Origin: Orobanche coerulescens
Lineage: Eukaryota > Streptophyta > Magnoliopsida > Lamiales > Orobanchaceae
Reading direction: 5' to 3'
Assembly: GCA_033398695.1 (NCBI GenBank)
Contig: CM065809.1
Coordinates: 179,170,501-179,234,500, forward strand
DNA length: 64,000 nucleotides
In this document: in pieces, positions 1 to 12,373 of the stretch
How positions within the stretch are numbered: position 1 is the first letter of the stretch
Layout: each line of letters begins with the position of its first letter
Position numbers and translations under genes: made by a program
Notes under the pieces: generated by a model
The model's input: only the letters and a program-made list of their open reading frames with translations
What the model was told of the DNA's origin: nothing
Databases searched by the model: none

Positions 1-600
1 TCAAAGGCTCTTTGGCAGGGTTTTGTCCATTGAAAATCCTTGTTCTTTTTTATCGCCTCAAAGAAAGGTTTGCATTTATCCGTTGAGCGAGAGATAAAGC
101 GACTCAGCGCGGCAAGTCGTCCGGTTAGGCTCTGCACCTTTTTGACCGAGTTTGGAGGAACAAGCTCGGTCACTGCTGTAATTTTATCGGGGTTGGCTTC
201 AATTCCTCGTTGGCTTACCATGTAGCCGAGGAATTTTCCGGAGCCTACCCCAAATGAAAATTTCTTCGGATTTAACTTCATCTTATACTCCCGCAAAATA
301 ACAAATATTTTATTGAGATCATGTACATGGTCGGCCGAGCTCAAGGATTTTACTAACATGTCATCTACATATACCTCCATAGTTTGGCCTATCAAGCTAT
401 TGAACATCTTATTCACTAGGCGTTGATATGTCGCGCCGGCATTCTTGAGACCGAAAGGCATCATTCGGTAACAGTATAGGCCGCGGGCCGAGTAGAAGGA
501 GGTGTTTTCTTCATCGGCGGGATGCATTTGGATCTGGTTATATCCGGAATACGCATCCATGAAGCTCATCAGCTCGTGCCCGGCCGTTGCATCCACCATG
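1..600 (-). pseudogene. Tat-lineage Ty3/gypsy reverse transcriptase fragment (3' part of split RT)
   Basis: Read on the minus strand, this encodes the central and C-terminal part of a Ty3/gypsy reverse transcriptase, which copies element RNA into cDNA in virus-like particles. Visible motifs are an FMDAYSGYNQI block near 535-570, an MMPFGLKNAGATYQ block near 440-475, and the catalytic YVDD at 360-371. The thumb and start of the RNase H connection run towards position 1. The wording of these blocks is typical of the Tat lineage (Retand/RIRE2-like). The frame is open through the segment but is cut at 600 by a nested element and resumes at 23,709. The rest of pol and the 3' LTR lie outside the window. 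Lineage is from motif memory; the RT identity is certain. Confidence 0.9.
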
Positions 601-1549
601 TGTAACACCCCCAGATTTAACCGGAGATATTACAGCGCCGTGGGCCCCGAGATGGAACCCACAAGGCTAAAAGAAATTTTCGCAAACATTTACAAATGCC
701 CAAGAGGCTAACGACAGTATTATCTATTGAAAATGATCAAAGATTTATAAAACTCATTTAAAATCGCAAGGCCAAACTGCCGACATTCAAAAGTTTAGAA
801 AACGATTTCCAAAGTAACCTCAGTTACCAGATATCAAAAGAGCATTTCGAAATACTCACGCAGCGGAAAAAGACCAACCATAAAGATACTCTAGCAGCGG
901 ACTACGAGAACCAAACAAGAAACTCAAAGCACACAACATGTCCTAGCAAGATCCTCAGGAAGCTCATCTCTTCACGACCGCTACAAGCTCGATACTCCAA
1001 GAACCTAAAAAGAAATCCCACGAAGTCGGCCATAACGTCCAACAATGATATCAATCACATCACATCAATAATACATACCAATGAGAATACGAATAAGAAT
1101 ACGACCAACGTAATCTTACCGCCATAACTTTGCTTACTCAAGTAATTCTCATCAGAGTAACCATTATCACATTTTACATCCTGTACTCGATTAAACAATA
1201 AACTCGAACATAATATCTGTATTGTACCTTAAACAATACTCAGGATTCTCAAACTATCATCACCAACTCACGATACGGAAAATATACCGATTCGACCAAT
1301 ACAATCCATCGGATAGCATCGTGTCCCAAAACGATAACTGATTGTCCATCACAAGAAGAATACCAAAGGAAAATACGGAACATACCTCGAGATATGAAGT
1401 GCCACGACAATCATATCGGTCTAATCCGAGATCAGATCAATGCAATACGGACACGGTCCTAACACAAGACCTACAAATGCCTACTCATATGACCACGTCA
1501 ATATGATCACGGAATAACAATCATGTATACTCAATGGAAATCCGACGAT

Positions 1550-1858
1550 CCAGCGCCCTCAGCATAGATCCCTTTGTTGATCCTATCAGATCAACATAAG
1601 GTGGATAACTAACAATACACATGTGAACAACAACACATGACAAAATCAATGATGCGAATTCACGAGATTCCATCAACACGATACTGGTAATCCAACGATC
1701 CAGCGCCCTCAGCATAGATCCCCATGATGATCCCGTCGAACCAACGCATGGTGGAAAACCTGTCCAATGATCCAGCGCCCTCAGCATAGATCCCCATGAT
1801 GATCCCGTCGAACCAACGCATGGTGGACATTCGATCCAGCGCCCTCAGCATAGATCCT
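1550..1858. repeat. ~70-bp tandem repeats in LTR
   Basis: The phrase CCAGCGCCCTCAGCATAG recurs at about 1551, 1702, 1772 and 1840. The last three are 68-70 bp apart and share the intervening sequence (CCCATGATGATCCCGTCGAA). The sister LTR has the same array at about 7616-7925. Confidence 0.85.
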
Positions 1859-2689
1859 CATAATCCCATCGGATTAATTACACAACATGAACAACACAAT
1901 ACGCATACACATATGCAATTCAACACGTTCATCAACATGAACAACATAACATGCACGACAACATGACAATTTACTAGGACGACTCCATGTTCAACAACAT
2001 GAAAGAAAATGTACGAGACCAAAATAAATAACACTAAACCATAATTAATATGGAATACACCCGAGTCCTTCGGGAGCAACCTCGATGTCCAATCATCACC
2101 GACGATTATCCATGGCTCGACGATTCAAACGTATCATGAACCATAAATATTCGAATCCTCGTCTTTATCACAATGTAACCTCGATACTCGAACATACCAA
2201 TAAGCGAGATAAATCATATACATTATGATTTACCCCGAATCGAAAGAACGATATGCGATCCGAATACCCGAGTTCACAATAATAATCATCGCTATATGCA
2301 TTATAAACGAAATGAAATCAAAACCATTCATTAAACATTATAACCGAGCAAGTAATAACTTGCCTCGATACCGATACGATGATGATGAAACCGCTACTAC
2401 CACAATGCCTTCGTCTCTACGAGCTCCTCGGCCCGACCGAAGCAATTCACGAACATACTCGAACACGACCATGAGATAAGGTTATAAACACCGATCAATA
2501 AACTTAACCTATAACAATAATCGATTAAACAACAATCCGATAATAATCAACAACCGCTAAAACCAATTCACAAACCCAACGGCTCAACAATATCTCGATT
2601 AACCACAAGTCCGATCAAACCAACTTAAACGATCACGAATTCATAATCGAAGCAGAATATATTACCTGCACATGACTTAGCGCACGTTA

Positions 2690-3966
2690 ATCTTTTCTTT
2701 GCGGCGTGCGCTAAGTTGTTCCCGATAGCGTCGCTAGCCATTAGGCTTAGCGTGCGCTAATAACGTGCGATTACATGCATTTCGGTACCGATCAACATCC
2801 GCGATTATCAAAAACTCTAAGTGATTACGAATCATGATCATAGCTATCAAACAACGAAATACAATATCCTTTAACATATAGGTAATCATCCGACTTTTAA
2901 TTCAAGTCATATATTCATATTTCATCTTTCTTAATATCATCAACCTAACACCAAGAACTCATAATCATGCCATGTTCATCATCATATGAAGGAACCAACA
3001 ACAACAACATCACAGATCCGAATTGAAGGAAGACATTATCCAACATATCTCTTTGAAGATAACAACTCATTCGAAACCATCCAATTCATATCAATATCTT
3101 CATATCAACAATAACATTATCATAATCCGGTAATCCAACTCATAATCATACTTATGAACTTGTTTATATGATAATCATCACCAAGAACATCATATACAAT
3201 CCAAAACGAAATCTCAAAGTGAAGAGTAATTACCTTTTGAAGGAATGGATTGATTTCCAAGGTTGAATCCATTTACAAGAATCACCAATGATTTCAAGCT
3301 TCAAATGTTTGTTATGGATGATTAACTCCATCTTAATCCAGTGTTTGGAACCTCCAATATATCCCAACTCTCTCTCTCTCTCTCTCGGCTGAAAGAAGAA
3401 AGAAATGACAAAATGCTTACTAACACCCTTCTGTCCCTCTTTATAATATTCATTATTAGCGTGCGCTAACATCTCATGTTTAGCGTGCGCTACCGCCTTA
3501 GCGTGCGCTAACTGACTTTGTTAGCGTGCGCTATCGAAGCCCAGAGGCTACTGCCTTGCTTCGTAAACTAACTTACGTACGTAATGCCCATGCATTAACG
3601 TACGTAAAACATCCTGCTTAGCGTACGCAAGTCATTTATCTTAGCGTGTGCTATCCGAAGTTGACTTGCTACAGTATACACCTACCACGAAGATGCTCGT
3701 GACCCCACAAGCCGAAATCAACCAATAAAGCCAAGATTCCCTGTTGACCGATATATAGTTAGCGTGCGCTAATCAACATGCATTAGCGTGCGCTAACACT
3801 ACATTACAACATCCGTTGACTTATCAGAACGTGCACCGAAAGTGGCCTGGTCCACGTGTAGATTCCTTCTGAGCTGATCTGAACTAGCGTACGCTAACCT
3901 ATGAACGTAGCGTGCGCTAATCCTGCACGATAGCGTGCGCTATGCATGAATATCAGCGTGCGCTAA
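2690..3966 (-). promoter_or_regulatory. TAGCGTGCGCTA palindrome array and TATA box, 3' LTR of non-autonomous element
   Basis: On the plus strand the near-palindrome TAGCGTGCGCTA (reverse complement TAGCGCACGCTA) occurs repeatedly. The densest stretch starts 3457, 3481, 3499, 3522, with further copies to 3966 and a few at 2690-2770. In element orientation the dense cluster lies just upstream of a TATA box, the complement of 3439-3445. That box reads TATAAAGAGGGACAG, almost the same as the chromovirus core TATAAAGAGGACAG. The gap from TATA to first motif is 11 bp here and 12 bp in the chromovirus. Confidence 0.75.
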
Positions 3967-4689
3967 TAAGGCTATACTTAGCCATTTTCAGCTATCCTTG
4001 TCCAACATCTCGACATATCAAATACGAACATACGGCATATCAAATATACATTACTCAACACATTATATCCTCGAATACAATTGTCGACCAAATACGACAA
4101 TTATACCAATACTGACATCTCAGTCCTTCATTTATTTTATCCCTGTATGCATTCCTGTTGTACAATATAACTCGGATAAAATAATATCAAGCGACGATAG
4201 TAGAAATTAGGATATTACATTCTACACCCCTTAAAATAAGTTTCGTCCTCGAAACTTGCAATCCGTCATAGAAAACAAACAAACATCTTGCTCAACCCAA
4301 AATATCCCAAAACCATCACGACACCGATCAATCATCATTATTCGAATAGCCAAAACCGCATACTTACAAATACGCAGTCGACGATCTCCGGAGATACTAG
4401 CGGCGATCTCACCGTATGCAGTCTCAATACGCTTGCGATCACAATTCCACGATTCTCAACAAAATATATCATCTTCGGATGAAACAATCGCCCGAATCAA
4501 ATCACGTGCCTGATTACATAATCAGGTCTCAATTCCGATAAGACTAATAATACACAATACATCTGCAAAACAACTGCCCAAAACAATGACACGAATTCCG
4601 AAACATCAACACAAAATCCGAACGCTCAGATGATCACCAAAGTGATCAACTAATAAATCAACCGAATTTATCATCAACATGATAAATTC

Positions 4690-4805
4690 CCATATGACCA
4701 ACCAGAGGTCAAAACACAATCGAAAATATCAACATGGTAAACTCCAATATGACCAACCAGAGGTCAACGATAATCGAGAATACCTTCACACGGTAAACTC
4801 CAACA
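4690..4805. repeat. ~60-bp direct duplication in internal region
   Basis: ATATGACCAACCAGAGGTCA occurs twice about 60 bp apart. Each copy is preceded by a similar ATGGTAAACTCC or ATGATAAATTCC stretch, and a third weaker copy of that lead-in occurs near 4793. Confidence 0.7.
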
Positions 4806-6645
4806 CGATCAACACAGAACCATAGAAACAGACATACGAAAAAGCAAAATTCTCAAAACGACACACCGATCACATACAGTGGATCTCAATAAACATATCC
4901 GACTGGCGAACATACCCCTCGGCATATGAACAACCAATCACAAACTGACGAACATACCCAATCATACACGGAGTGGAAATGACCACTCAATATCCAAAAC
5001 AACCAGTATGGGGTCACCATCCCCAAATCTATGCTTACAAGGAAATCATTCCAGAATCACTAAGGTAAAATCGCGCTACTACCATACCAATGGAATCATA
5101 TAGCACATATGTTCCGGTTTCACAAAATCCCAAGTTTCCAAAATAATATTATGTGCATGAATCTACAACACGCAACATATTTCTCTTATCCGATAACTCA
5201 ACCGATCATCGCCGGATAATCAAACTAACATACCGAAGTTCGAATTCCTTTTCCATCGTACCATCAATATGATATGCACTATGCACTAAATGCGTATGTA
5301 TATCAATCACATTTTCAAAACCAGTTTGAAATCACAAAGTCTCGTCAAGAATACAAATTTTCGCAAGTTCTTTCAAAAATTTCAAAACTAAAAACATAAA
5401 TTTTGGTAAGACCACAAAATCAATTTTCGAAAAAATTAACTTGGCTCGATGGTGCCAAGTATTCGATAACAGTTTCCTTCGAATCCACACGATTTCGAAG
5501 TTTTAAAAATGAAAAGTATGCAAATGCTCGACTATATCCATACTCCTGTATACCAATTCGGTTCGTCACCAATATCCACTGATATTCCATCGGAAAACCA
5601 CACGATCGAGTTCCAAAATCTCAATATATAAATTCCGACTAAACTTCTTTTCCACACATGACTCGTATCGTCAACCATTTACCCTTCCTGGATCACCTCA
5701 AACATGATATGACAAAACGTTGAAACAAATCAACAAATCAAACACGGCGAAAGACTTCCCGAGAAATTCCATTTGAACAAGTAAACCAAAGCCTCGAAAG
5801 GCGGAAATAACATAGGTAAACGATTGGTAAAATGTTTTACAAGTCTCGGGAGTTTTAAGAAAACAGAAAAGCCGTTTGAAACATTAGGGTCTCAGCCCGT
5901 AACTCATTCCGCATTACAAGAAGTTTAAAAAGTAGAAAACCTTTTTTCGAACCCAAGTCCTGAGTTATAAAACCATTTCAAAATCAATTGGGTCTCGACC
6001 CAAAAATCATTTTCCGTAAAACATCCGTAAGACATTCATTTTGAAAAGTATCATTTTCAAATGATCAAAAGCAATTCATATATCTCAAAATGAATTAACA
6101 TGTTATATGTTCTTCTCAACCATGCACAATATTTCTCCCAAATGCACAATTCTGTTCCAAAATCTAACCAACATACTGATTCTCAAAATTATAACTCCTC
6201 AAGGTCATCAATCCTGTCCCAACTCTGTCACCTTATACTATAACATATAATATTCTGCTGAATCTCAAAGCATATCAACTACAGAACGGCAATAAATCTC
6301 AATACAATTCAAAAATCCAAATACTTACAGATCGTGAAGCCGACGATTCCCCGTGATACTGGCACATGTCTCGACTCAAGAAAATACTCGACACAGATAT
6401 TTTCAAAACACACGTTTGCCAAATCGGTTCGACTCGAGAACACAATACATCTCATTCCAGAGAATCTCATTAACACCATTTGGAAAGTTATAACAAGCCC
6501 AGTACGATACTGGCAAATCCGATAATGCACAAGCCTGAGTGAACAGCAAAGACTCACGGCTCTAATATTTGTCAATCGACAACTCAAATGACGCAACAAA
6601 AACACGACCCAACTCGACCCAAATGCCTAGGTCTTCTCAACCTAA

Positions 6646-6657
6646 GCTCTGATACCA
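6646..6657 (-). promoter_or_regulatory. Primer-binding site, initiator tRNA-Met type
   Basis: The plus strand reads GCTCTGATACCA, so the minus strand is TGGTATCAGAGC, the standard plant PBS complementary to the 3' end of initiator tRNA-Met. It sits 5 nt inside the LTR edge at 6663 and fixes the element's minus-strand orientation. Confidence 0.92.
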
Positions 6658-6662
6658 TATTC

Positions 6663-8726
6663 TGTAACACCCCCAGATTTAACCGGAGATATTACAGCGC
6701 CGTGGGCCCCGAGATGGAACCCACAAGGCTAAAAGAAATTTTCGCAAACATTTACAAATGCCCAAGAGGCTAACGACAGTATTATCTATTGAAAATGATC
6801 AAAGATTTATAAAACTCATTTAAAATCGCAAGGCCAAACTGCCGACATTCAAAAGTTTAGAAAACGATTTCCAAAGTAACCTCGATTACGGATATCAAAA
6901 GAGCATTTCAAATACTCACGCAATGGAAAAAGACCAACCATAAAGATACTCTAGCAAATGACTACGAGAACCAAACAAGAAACTCAAAGCACACAACATG
7001 TCCTAGCCGGTATCCTCAGGAAGCTCATCTCTTCACGACCGCTACAAGCTCGATACTCCAAGAACCTAAAGAAATCCCACAGCGGAGTCGGCCATAACGT
7101 CCAACAATGATATCAATCACATCACATCAATAATACATACCAATGAGAATACAGAATAAGAATACGACCAACGTAATCTTACCGCCATAACTTTGCTTAC
7201 TCAAGTAATTCTCATCAGAGTAACCATTATCACATTTTACATCCTGTACTCGATTAAACAATAAACTCGAACATAATATCTGTATTGTACCTCAAACAAT
7301 ACTCAGGATTCTCAAACTATCATCACCAACTCACGATACGGAAAATATACTAGTTCTAACCAATACAATCCATCGGATAGCATCATCAGGTCCCAAAACA
7401 ATAACTGATTGTCCATCACAAGAAGAATACCAAAGGAAAATACGGAACATACCTCGAGATATGAAGTGCCACGACAATCATATCGGTCTAATCCGAGATC
7501 AGATCAATGCAATACGGACACGGTCCTAACACAAGACCTACAAATGCCTACTCATATGACCACGTCAATATGATCACAGCAATAACAATCATGTATACTC
7601 AATGGAAATACGACGATCCAGCGCCCTCGGATAGATCCCTTTGTTGATCCTATCGATCAACATAAGATGGATAACTAACAATAAACATGAGAACAAAAAC
7701 ACAAGACAAAATCAATTATGCGAATTCACAAGATTCCATCAACACGATCTTCGGTAATCCAACGATCCAGCGCCCTCAAAGATAGATCCCCATGATGATC
7801 CCGTCGAACCAACGCATGGTGGAAACTCCGTCCAACGATCCAGCGCCCTCGGCATAGATCCCCATGATGATCCCGTCGAACCAACGCATGGTGGACATTC
7901 GATCCAGCGCCCTCGGATAGATCCTCATAATCCCATCGGATTAATTACACAACATGAACAACACAATACGCATACACATATGCAATTCAACACGTTCATC
8001 AACATGAACAACATAACATGCGACAACATGACAATTTACTAGGGCGACTCCATGTTCAACAACATGAAAGAAAATGTACGAGACCAAAATAAATAACACT
8101 AAACCATAATCAATATGGAATACGCCCGAGTCCTTCGGGAGCAACCTCGATGTCCAATCATCACCGACGATTATCCATGGCGCTCGACGATTCAAACGTA
8201 TCATGAACCATAAATATTCGAATCCTGCGTCTTTATCACAATGTAACCTCGATACTCGAACATACTAATAATCGAGATAAATCATATACATTATGATTTA
8301 CCCCGAATCGAAAGAACGATATGCGATCCGAATACCCGAGTTCACAATAATAATCGCTATATGCATTATAAACGAAATGAAGCGAAACCATTCATTAAAC
8401 ATTATAATCGAGCAAGTAATAACGCCTCGATACCGATACGATGATGATGAAACCGCTACGACCACAATGCCTTCGTCTACGAGCTCCTCGGCCCCGACCG
8501 AAGCAATTCACGAACATACTCGAACACGACCGCAGCATACGGTTATAAACACCGATCAATAAACTTAACCTATAACAATAATCGATTAAACAACAATCCG
8601 ATAATAATCAACAACCGCTAAAACCAATTCACAAACCCAACGGCTCAACAATATCTCAGTTAACCACAAGTCTGATCAAACCAACTTAAACGATCACGAA
8701 TTCATAATCGAAACAGAATATATTAC
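6663..8726 (-). repeat. 5' LTR of non-autonomous element, U5-side part
   Basis: This matches 601-2664 of the sister LTR. It is interrupted at 8726 by the Athila element; the LTR resumes at 22,098 after the target duplication attac (8722-8726 and 22,093-22,097). Differences from the sister copy are scattered small substitutions and indels, many in CAG/CTG/CCGG contexts. Confidence 0.9.
7616..7925. repeat. ~70-bp tandem repeats, sister-LTR copy
   Basis: Same CCAGCGCCCTC array as at 1550-1858, at about 7617, 7766, 7836 and 7902. The CTCAGCATAG core of the other LTR appears here as CTCGGATAG or CTCAAAGATAG. Confidence 0.8.
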
Positions 8727-10557
8727 TGATGAGTCGATTCTTGATCGACTCATTCTGTTCTTTCTAGTCGTGTTTTTGTTTGCTTTTTAGTATTTTTGTT
8801 CCCTTTTATGCGTGGTATGTGTGTTTTTTTATTTATAGGTAGCCAAGCGAAGATTGAGGTGAAATATGCGCTTTCATAGCTAATATTGGAGTCCATGACG
8901 ATCAAAAGCTAAAACGGGGCCTAAAACGACGAAAGATTTAAGCAGTATCGGTCAAATCTCCTAAATCCCAGAATCTCCACTCCGAATCAAGATGTATTCT
9001 CCCTTGATATAAATTCCTCGTGAAATTAGCTTCGAAACGGTATATCATATGCTAAAATCCGAGGTGAATTGATACAAGAACGAAGGATCTAGCCAAGAAG
9101 ACCAAAACCGGACTTGGCCGCAGTGCGACTCAACTAAGGCTGCACTGTGCGACTCAACTAGGGCCGCACGTGCGACTCGAGCCACATCAGGTAACTCGGC
9201 CGTGTCATAGGACACGGCCGGGTCTCATTCCAGAAGAAACTCATTTTTCGGAAGGAACGACTCGGCCGTGCCTTTTGGGACACGGCCGAGTCACTATCGG
9301 CCATTTTCACTCCTGCGCGATGCGACACGGCCGTGTCATGGGGCACGGCCGAGTCTCAAGACAGTTACTTTTTCGTTTTCAGCGTAGTGCGACACGGCCG
9401 TGTCCCTGGACACGGCCGTGCCACTTTTGGTTCATGTCACTTTCCTTGACATCTTTGCATATTTTAAGCCTTTGTCTTGATTTTTGGCTATAAAACAAAG
9501 GGAGTGACCCTTGAGAGGTGTACTTGTCTTGTGAAGAAGATATTTTGTGGAAAAACACAAGATTAGGGGAGAAAAACACCAAAGAGTGGGAAAGAAAGAG
9601 ATTTTCATCATCTTCCTTGTGTGTTCTTGGAGTGAGAAAAATACTTTAGTGAGATATAATAATTCCTTGTATAAATTTGTTGTGAGTTCTTGTAAGAAGA
9701 TCATCAAACCTTCATCGGGAATTCGATTTCGGCATTTACAAGGGAAGTTTTTACCATGTTTTGTTCTTCAATTTCCATTATTGTTGTTGAATTAATCATG
9801 TGTGGCTAAACACTTCATATGGGTTTTTAGATATAGCCACACACATGTTTTTGATTGTTAGTTCCTTTTGATTTTCCGGATAAAGTTTGGGATTGTTCCT
9901 CTTGTTCGTTCTTCGTTTAAGAACTTTTGAATTAGATCATCAAACCTTTTTCATTGTTGTTATTATTATTCAAATCGAGGGTTTTTATCGGTGTTCGCCA
10001 TCAAACGACCCGAAAGAAACGATTATGAATGTTCTCGGGCTTTTTCGCGCGATCTTTTAACGATTTACCTCATCAAAAGTAGTCGGTTAATTAATTGTTA
10101 ACTAGGGTTTCGTCCCCATCAAAAGAGTATCCCTTAATTTTCGTTGAGAACAATCGTGATTTTTAGAATTTCCGCCATCAAACGGATTTCTTTTAATCGT
10201 GAGCAATCGATAATTCCTAACCTTATTTATTTGAGTATCGGAACTAATAATTGATTACATGTGTGTCGGTGACTCTAAATTCCCATATTAATCTCATTAT
10301 TGTTATCTCTCATTTATCCGACTATCAAATTGGTGTTGTTATCACTTAGTTCAATTTAAATTTGGTGCATTAGTAATTGTAATCATAATCAACCAATGAT
10401 GTATTTTAATTTAATTTACTTTTGTTCATTCGACTATTTGCGAACATCATCGAATTTTAAACCGTTTCCAATTCCTCGTGAGATCGACCTCGGAGTTACT
10501 TGCCGCTCACTACAAGAGCGATTCGTACACTTGCGAGTATTTAATTTGAATCCATCA
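8727..10557 (+). repeat. Athila 5' LTR (1,831 bp)
   Basis: Bounded by TG...CA and matched by 20,264-22,092. U3 carries four GC-rich hairpins followed by the TATA box CTATAAAA at 9488-9495. The downstream half (about 9430-10,557) is over 98% identical to the 3' LTR by eye. The short ORFs here are read-through of the repeats. Confidence 0.93.
9190..9495 (+). promoter_or_regulatory. Phased CGGCCGTG hairpin array upstream of LTR TATA box
   Basis: Four inverted repeats with arms like CGGCCGTGTC and GACACGGCCG, separated by 2-7 nt loops, start at about 9197, 9263, 9328 and 9395. That is a regular 65-67 bp spacing. The sequence between hairpins is less conserved. CTATAAAA follows at 9488-9495. Position and conserved palindromes suggest a protein-binding promoter array (inference). 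The 3' LTR has the same layout at 20,730-21,030. Confidence 0.75.
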
Positions 10558-10562
10558 AGTTT

Positions 10563-10580
10563 TGGCGCCGTTCTTGGAAT
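10563..10580 (+). promoter_or_regulatory. Primer-binding site, tRNA-Asp-like
   Basis: Five bases after the LTR end, TGGCGCCGTT starts a match to the tRNA-Asp type primer site that Athila-type elements commonly use. The match weakens after the first 10 bases (TCTTGGAA follows). Confidence 0.65.
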
Positions 10581-10673
10581 TGGCGTTTAATTTTTAATCT
10601 TGTTTTAATGATAGTTGAATTGCTATTCTTGATCAATACTTTTCGATAAAATTTGCTCTTACTTCCTTTGTTT

Positions 10674-11880
10674 ATGTTTGGTAGGAGATCGTTGGGTAAC
10701 CCGATTCTTCCACCGATAGACGAAGTTCAAAGAATTAGAGCACCAAAAATAATGGCCACAACATCAATGGCAAACGCAGCGAGGTGAATCCGGACTTTGA
10801 AGAGCGACTTTTGATCCAAGAAAACACTCGTCAACCAAGGGTTGAGAATGTTGCACAAAATATAGATGAGGAAGAAATTCGTCAACCAAGGTTTCCGAGA
10901 TATGATAATGTTGGGCGCAATCAAGGGATACCGGAAGCTCAACAAGGGAGGTACTTTTATCCGAGACAACCACCCGTCGGAATGCAATATGGAGCGAATT
11001 ATTATCCCGGACCTCAATATGGGATGGAGGCGAACTATAACATGCCGCAACAACCTCCGGTCGAACATCTTATGAGGGACTATGCAAAGCCCGTAGTGAA
11101 CACCGCCATTTCATGCATCCAATTAGCACCGGCCGCAAGGAACTACCACATAAGCGGATTTCACATCGAGCAATTGCCCTCATTTCACGGATTAGCACGA
11201 GAGGATCCGTTATCATTCATCCGAGATTTCTATGTGGCAATTGATAACTTCCCATTGAATGGGTTGAGCGAGGATCAACTACGAATGAAGTGTTTCCCTT
11301 ATACACTCAAGGATGGGGCGAAACAATGGTTGATGACTTTGGCGCCCGGATCACTAAGAACATGGGATGAAGTTTACGATAAATTCATTACCAAGTACTT
11401 CTCCCATTCAAAAGCAGCGCAATTGAGAACTCAAATCTCAACTTTCGGACAACAAGACGGAGAGGCATTTCACGAAGCGTGGGACCGATTCAAAATGCTA
11501 CTCATTCAATGCCCACACCATCACTATCCGCTTCAACTACTCAATCAATTCTTCTATGACGGATTGACTCAATATTGCCAAGGAGCGGTAGATAATGCAA
11601 TGGTGGTTCGTTTTGGGGTTTGACGGAGAGACAAGCATATGACGTGTATGAAACATTGGGAGCAAATTCTCAACAAAAAGTGTACGTGTTCGTAGGGAGC
11701 CGTGCACCAAGTGAGCGAGAAGGACGAGATGCAATCTAAAATCGATGAGTTGACAAATGAAATAAGACAACTCAAGACTCAAAATAAACCTTCTAGCTCA
11801 CGACTTTGCGAGATTTGCGGAGCACCGGACATGATGCCAATTCATGCCCTCATACTTTTCCGGAGAACAAACCGAACAAG
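10674..11880 (+). pseudogene. Athila gag (capsid/nucleocapsid), frameshifted
   Basis: The likely start is ATG at 10,674; the frame shifts near 10,780 and then runs from 10,784 to 11,623. This encodes the capsid-type domain of Ty3/gypsy Gag, which packages element RNA. Visible blocks are FHGLAREDPLSFIRDF, KDGAKQWLMTL and WDEVYDKFITKYFSHSKAA followed by FHEAWDRFKMLL, all Gag capsid hallmarks. After 11,623 a further shift leads to a coiled-coil-like stretch (about 11,700-11,790) and a CCHC zinc-knuckle remnant (CEICG...H...C, about 11,806-11,850) split between two frames. The breaks prevent a full-length product as read. Confidence 0.85.
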
Positions 11881-12373
11881 TTAATTGGGCTATGGGGCAA
11901 AGCAGGAAGGCCGAATGGGAAGAGAGGAGAAATAATTATGGCGGAAACGCAAGAAATGTACCTCTCCCAAATACTTATCATCAGGCTAAGAAACCATCCG
12001 AATTTCTCATGGAGAAACAACAACCCGGTGCCATACGACACAAACGCCCAAGCTCAATACAATGGAGGAAACCGAGCCCAACAACCAACGCGAAGTGAAC
12101 CACCTCCACAACAAAGGAACTCTCTTGAGGAGAGTATAGCGGCATTCATTAAGGAGAGCAAGGAAAACCGAGAGGAGAACAATAAAAGGTTCGAATCTTT
12201 AGAAGCTTCGATGAAGAAAATGGAGGTCCAAATTGGGCAACTTGCTACCGAGGCACGTAGACAAGAAAGGGGTAAACTACCGAGTCAACCCGAGCAAGCT
12301 CAAGCCATTACCACTCTCCGAAGTGGTAAAGTGATTAATAAAGAAGTTAATTCCGAAGTAAAAGAAAGAGGCG
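11881..12373 (+). pseudogene. Athila gag-protease linker
   Basis: Low-complexity hydrophilic coding sequence in overlapping frames (11,806-12,462). It contains Q/N/P-rich stretches, then a charged helical segment (near 12,120-12,260) and a TTLRSGK motif (about 12,309-12,330) typical of the region before protease in Athila polyproteins. No catalytic motif is seen. Confidence 0.6.

Larger units (their letters stand above)
601..4219 (-). repeat. 3' LTR of the non-autonomous element (3,619 bp)
   Basis: This begins TGTAACACCC and ends GGATATTACA. It aligns along its length with 6663-8726 plus 22,098-23,703. In element orientation (minus) it starts at 4219. U3 contains the palindrome array (3457-3966) and a TATA box at 3439-3445, followed downstream by a (CT)n tract at about 3366-3386. 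No long ORF is present; the short ORFs here show no recognisable protein. Confidence 0.9.
4220..6662 (-). other. Internal region of the non-autonomous element, no coding capacity seen
   Basis: These 2.4 kb lie between the two LTRs. The left edge, read on the minus strand, is a polypurine tract (TTTTAAGGGGTGTAGAA) preceded by GAGGACGAAACTTA, matching the chromovirus PPT context at 33,599-33,626. The right edge holds the primer-binding site. The longest ORFs are under 100 codons, in several frames, and none resembles gag, protease, RT or integrase. A short duplication of about 62 bp (phrase ATATGACCAACCAGAGGTCA at about 4693 and 4752) is present. Confidence 0.8.

Noticed and set aside
9158..9493. 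ORFs on both strands with repeated RPC/HGRV peptide text in the Athila LTR (also at 16,430-16,821 and 20,703-20,984)
   Set aside because: The peptide repeats are translations of the CACGGCCGTG hairpins, occur in opposite strands and several frames, and lie in LTR or spacer DNA.
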